DNA of 34,979 nt from Bacillota bacterium (GTDB lineage: Bacteria > Bacillota > DTU065). This document shows, in pieces, positions 32,936 to 34,979 of the stretch. Under the pieces are notes generated by a model. It was not told where the DNA came from, ran no database searches, and worked only from the letters and a program-made list of their open reading frames with translations. The position numbers and the translations under genes were made by a program. The stretch lies in assembly GCA_018435125.1 (NCBI GenBank), contig JAHDNZ010000077.1:1-34979 (forward strand). The letters run 5' to 3'. Position 1 is the stretch's first letter. The number at the start of each line of letters is the position of its first letter.

Positions 32936-34429
32936 CTAGATTTTTAAGAGTGATTTTAATACTTCAATAACATCATCTTTATTTCTTTTAATTCTGGGGA
33001 TTTTATACCACAAAGCTTCTAAATATTTATTTGAGGCATTTACAACAGTGGATTCAGTTGCTGAAAGAGCATACGGAAATTGAGCTAGTTCTGAATAGGC
33101 GATTACCAATTGGTTGGGATAGACGGATAAATTCAGAGGTATTTTCTCTGTACTAGTAGATAATCCCAACTCAATTTCTGGTAAGGTTTCTACTAGTTTT
33201 ATTATCTCTTGGAGCTGTTTTAGCCGTTTTTCCTTGGTTAGGTATACGGGTTTTTCTAGGAGGAAAGACAGTTCAAGAGAGATAGAACCTCCGGAAATAT
33301 ATTGGTGTAGTGCTTCTTCATCAATTATGTAGCTAACGGGGATAGATTTTTGGAGAGGATAGGCAAAATAAAAGTTGTTAAGCTCCTGCAAAAATGCGAT
33401 AACTCTGTTTCGAGTCTCCAGTGGAAGATCTTGGTCAAGAAGGATCTCTTGCAGCAGATCCGGTGAGTTTAAGCATAGAGGTAAAGCAGAAAAAAGACAG
33501 TAAAAAGGTTCCTTAGAGGTAATGGTATCAGGGTAATTTCCCATTAGCTCTGGGAGCTTGGAGTAAGCAACAACATTAATAAAGCGTTCATATTGTTTAA
33601 CCATGGAATTGAAAACCGTTGTATATTGCTGTAAAGAACCTGGATCGGCAGCAAAAGTTGAGAAAATGTTTCTAGGTGTCAAGCTTGAACTTATTCCTGA
33701 AAGGACAAAATTGTTTTCGGCAATAAAAATCGTTTTCTGATAGGGAAGGTCTACATATAAAGGGGCATACCAGGATTGAATCTTACCGGTAAGATGCAAG
33801 GGTAACCAATATTTAATGATGGAGTTAATAATATTGGCAGAACGATCTACCCAATGAACAATGCTAATTGTATGTCCTTTTTTTAATATGGTCATCAGCT
33901 TAACCTGCCATTTTTCCAAAAAGTCAAGATTTTCTGTCAACCAGGCGATATCCTCCTGACTAACAAGCATAAGTTTGGTAGGATTCGGGAGAGAAAGGAC
34001 CTGATCTAAAAAGAACAAGACTGCTTCTTGACGTCCTGAAAGCCCATTCCAAACACGGATGGTGGCTTCATAAGAATGGGTTTTATTGGCCAGTAAAGCC
34101 AAAGCCGGAGGCTCCAAAGGACTTGAACTGGTAAGCCATCTTGCCAGGCAGTTTAATTTTTCCTCTGGATTTTCTAGATCTAATTCGCTATCGAAGGAAC
34201 TCAAGATGGAATTTAAGATATTTAATTGTCCTCTGGTATCAATTTCAAGTATGTAGTGGCTAAGAGGGACTAGATAGGCTGAATTAGCGGATAAATGGCG
34301 TTTATTATTGCGCCATTTACTTACTAAGGACTGATCGACATGCAAAGTGGCAGCCAGTTCTTTGGTAGTAATATTCATAGCAGCCATTAAAAGACTTAGA
34401 TGGCAATAGCCTTTACCTAAGCTTGGCAA
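32936..34429 (-). CDS. Large HTH protein of unknown role
   Basis: The 497-residue protein has an HTH-type DNA-binding region at its N-terminus (about residues 10-50): MNITTKELAATLHVDQSLVS, then KWRNNKRHLS. The other 440 residues are unassigned: helical in part, with strand-like segments around 180-260, and no recognisable enzyme motif. Some clostridial genomes carry similar long 'HTH plus C-terminal domain' regulators, so I infer a ligand-sensing transcription factor. TTG 34429 lies 7 bases after GGGG in AAGGGGTG. It is divergent from the lipoprotein gene at the right edge, a possible target. Confidence 0.65.
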   Translation of the reverse strand: MPSLGKGYCHLSLLMAAMNITTKELAATLHVDQSLVSKWRNNKRHLSANSAYLVPLSHYILEIDTRGQLNILNSILSSFDSELDLENPEEKLNCLARWLTSSSPLEPPALALLANKTHSYEATIRVWNGLSGRQEAVLFFLDQVLSLPNPTKLMLVSQEDIAWLTENLDFLEKWQVKLMTILKKGHTISIVHWVDRSANIINSIIKYWLPLHLTGKIQSWYAPLYVDLPYQKTIFIAENNFVLSGISSSLTPRNIFSTFAADPGSLQQYTTVFNSMVKQYERFINVVAYSKLPELMGNYPDTITSKEPFYCLFSALPLCLNSPDLLQEILLDQDLPLETRNRVIAFLQELNNFYFAYPLQKSIPVSYIIDEEALHQYISGGSISLELSFLLEKPVYLTKEKRLKQLQEIIKLVETLPEIELGLSTSTEKIPLNLSVYPNQLVIAYSELAQFPYALSATESTVVNASNKYLEALWYKIPRIKRNKDDVIEVLKSLLKI

Positions 34430-34696
34430 AAAATCACCCCTTTATTTAGCTAAAACTAAAATCAGCTTATTATTTCTAAAAATTCTCCTTTGAGGTAACA
34501 AGTCCTTTAGCTGGGGTGTCAATTTATTGTCCATAAGATAAAAATGACATTTGTGGCAAACCTTGGATTTAGCAAAGTAATTAAAGTAAAATTAAATTGC
34601 CAAGTTATGTTTTTTCTACTTACCCAGTTAATTTATAGGAGCCAGTCTACGCAATTTACTTTTAGTTGGAAACCATTCTTTTACGGGGGTATGATA
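34430..34696. other. Divergent control region between the HTH gene and the lipoprotein gene
   Basis: About 270 AT-rich bases. No gene or clear promoter pair was found. The GGGGG at 34685-34689 is the ribosome binding site of the lipoprotein gene. Confidence 0.4.
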
Positions 34697-34979
34697 ATGA
34701 AAAGTAGAATTCCAATTATTTTTTTGGCCTTGATGGTGGTACTAGTGTCTACAGGATGTGTTTTAAATTTAAACAAGTCATATGACCTAAAGGTAACGGT
34801 TACGAATGTGAATGATACTCCTATTGCTAATGCCACAGTTACTGTTAACGGAGCTACTAAAAGAACTGCTCGAACAGACCAAAATGGTATAGCCCAATTT
34901 ACTAAGATTTCTGGACAAGTTACCGTTTCAGTAGTAGCTGAGGGATTTGTGGACAAGTCACAGGCGTTAAAAGTCGATG
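34697..34979 (+). CDS. Lipoprotein with a carboxypeptidase-regulatory-like (Ig-type) domain, 5' part
   Basis: The gene runs off the right edge; 94 codons are visible. It starts MKSRIPIIFLALMVVLVSTG followed by cysteine 21, a lipoprotein signal peptide with lipobox VSTGC. The next residues YDLKVTVTNVNDTPIANATV, then VNGATKRTARTDQNGIAQF and VVAEGF, match the carboxypeptidase-regulatory/CNA-B type of surface beta-sandwich domain. The ATG at 34697 lies 7 bases after GGGGG; an ATG at 34691 is too close. The full function depends on the missing C-terminus. Confidence 0.8.
   Translation, partial: MKSRIPIIFLALMVVLVSTGCVLNLNKSYDLKVTVTNVNDTPIANATVTVNGATKRTARTDQNGIAQFTKISGQVTVSVVAEGFVDKSQALKVD

Noticed and set aside
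34681-34956. Minus-strand frame at the right edge
   Set aside because: The plus strand carries a convincing lipoprotein start with signal peptide and lipobox in the same DNA.

Overview
The window looks like chromosomal DNA of an anaerobic, low-GC Bacillota (Clostridia-like or a relative). The sequence reasons are a perfect CIRCE operator in front of groES-groEL, a 2[4Fe-4S] clostridial ferredoxin, an NfnA-type flavoprotein, a DUF1540 protein, adjacent yycJ and rlmH, an EpsC-type serine acetyltransferase, MurJ, and strong AGGAGG ribosome binding sites. About ten genes appear to start at TTG and one at ATC. I cannot name the species. A possible C-terminal beta-barrel in one large exported protein would hint at a diderm cell envelope, but this is only an inference.

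Layout. 1-2070: the 5' end of an IS1182-like transposase cuts a glycosyltransferase gene, followed by a secreted discoidin-like protein and a decayed segment. 2073-3946: murK-murQ for MurNAc recycling. 3969-6968: an AI-2E/YtvI-type permease (minus), then 5-formyl-THF cyclo-ligase, ndk and an NfnA-like flavoprotein without NfnB. 7098-9588: an anchored protein of unknown function, a DUF1540 protein (minus), a thioredoxin with a WCMPC active site, and a four-helix membrane protein with a BON-like tail. 9740-15074: a 2-hydroxyacid dehydrogenase with comB, then a large exported M1-peptidase-like protein whose zinc histidines are both lysine, then cysE/epsC. 15447-19132: murJ and CIRCE-groES-groEL. 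19197-23854: an OsmC-like protein facing a MATE exporter, then an ABC ATPase, a corrinoid adenosyltransferase and a phosphohexomutase. 23921-25467: ferredoxin (minus), yycJ with an apparent ATC start, rlmH. 25786-27408: an exported GHL10-type glycoside-hydrolase-like protein (minus).

27524-34979 is more accessory in character. It holds an XRE/TPR regulator broken by a one-base frameshift, two AT-rich GNAT acetyltransferases around an SDR with an unusual helical extension, another XRE regulator, a YbaK-like editing protein, a 497-residue HTH protein of unknown role and the start of a lipoprotein running off the edge.

The main functional themes are envelope metabolism (MurK, MurQ, MurJ, the GHL10 protein, the phosphohexomutase), redox and cofactor chemistry (ferredoxin, NfnA-like protein, thioredoxin, corrinoid adenosylation), protein folding, and a tail of small regulators. 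I see no CRISPR array, tRNA or rRNA. The most notable items are the pseudo-M1 protein with KELAK-x18-E, the ATC start of yycJ, the orphan NfnA, the hydroxyacid dehydrogenase-ComB pair and the SDR fusion.
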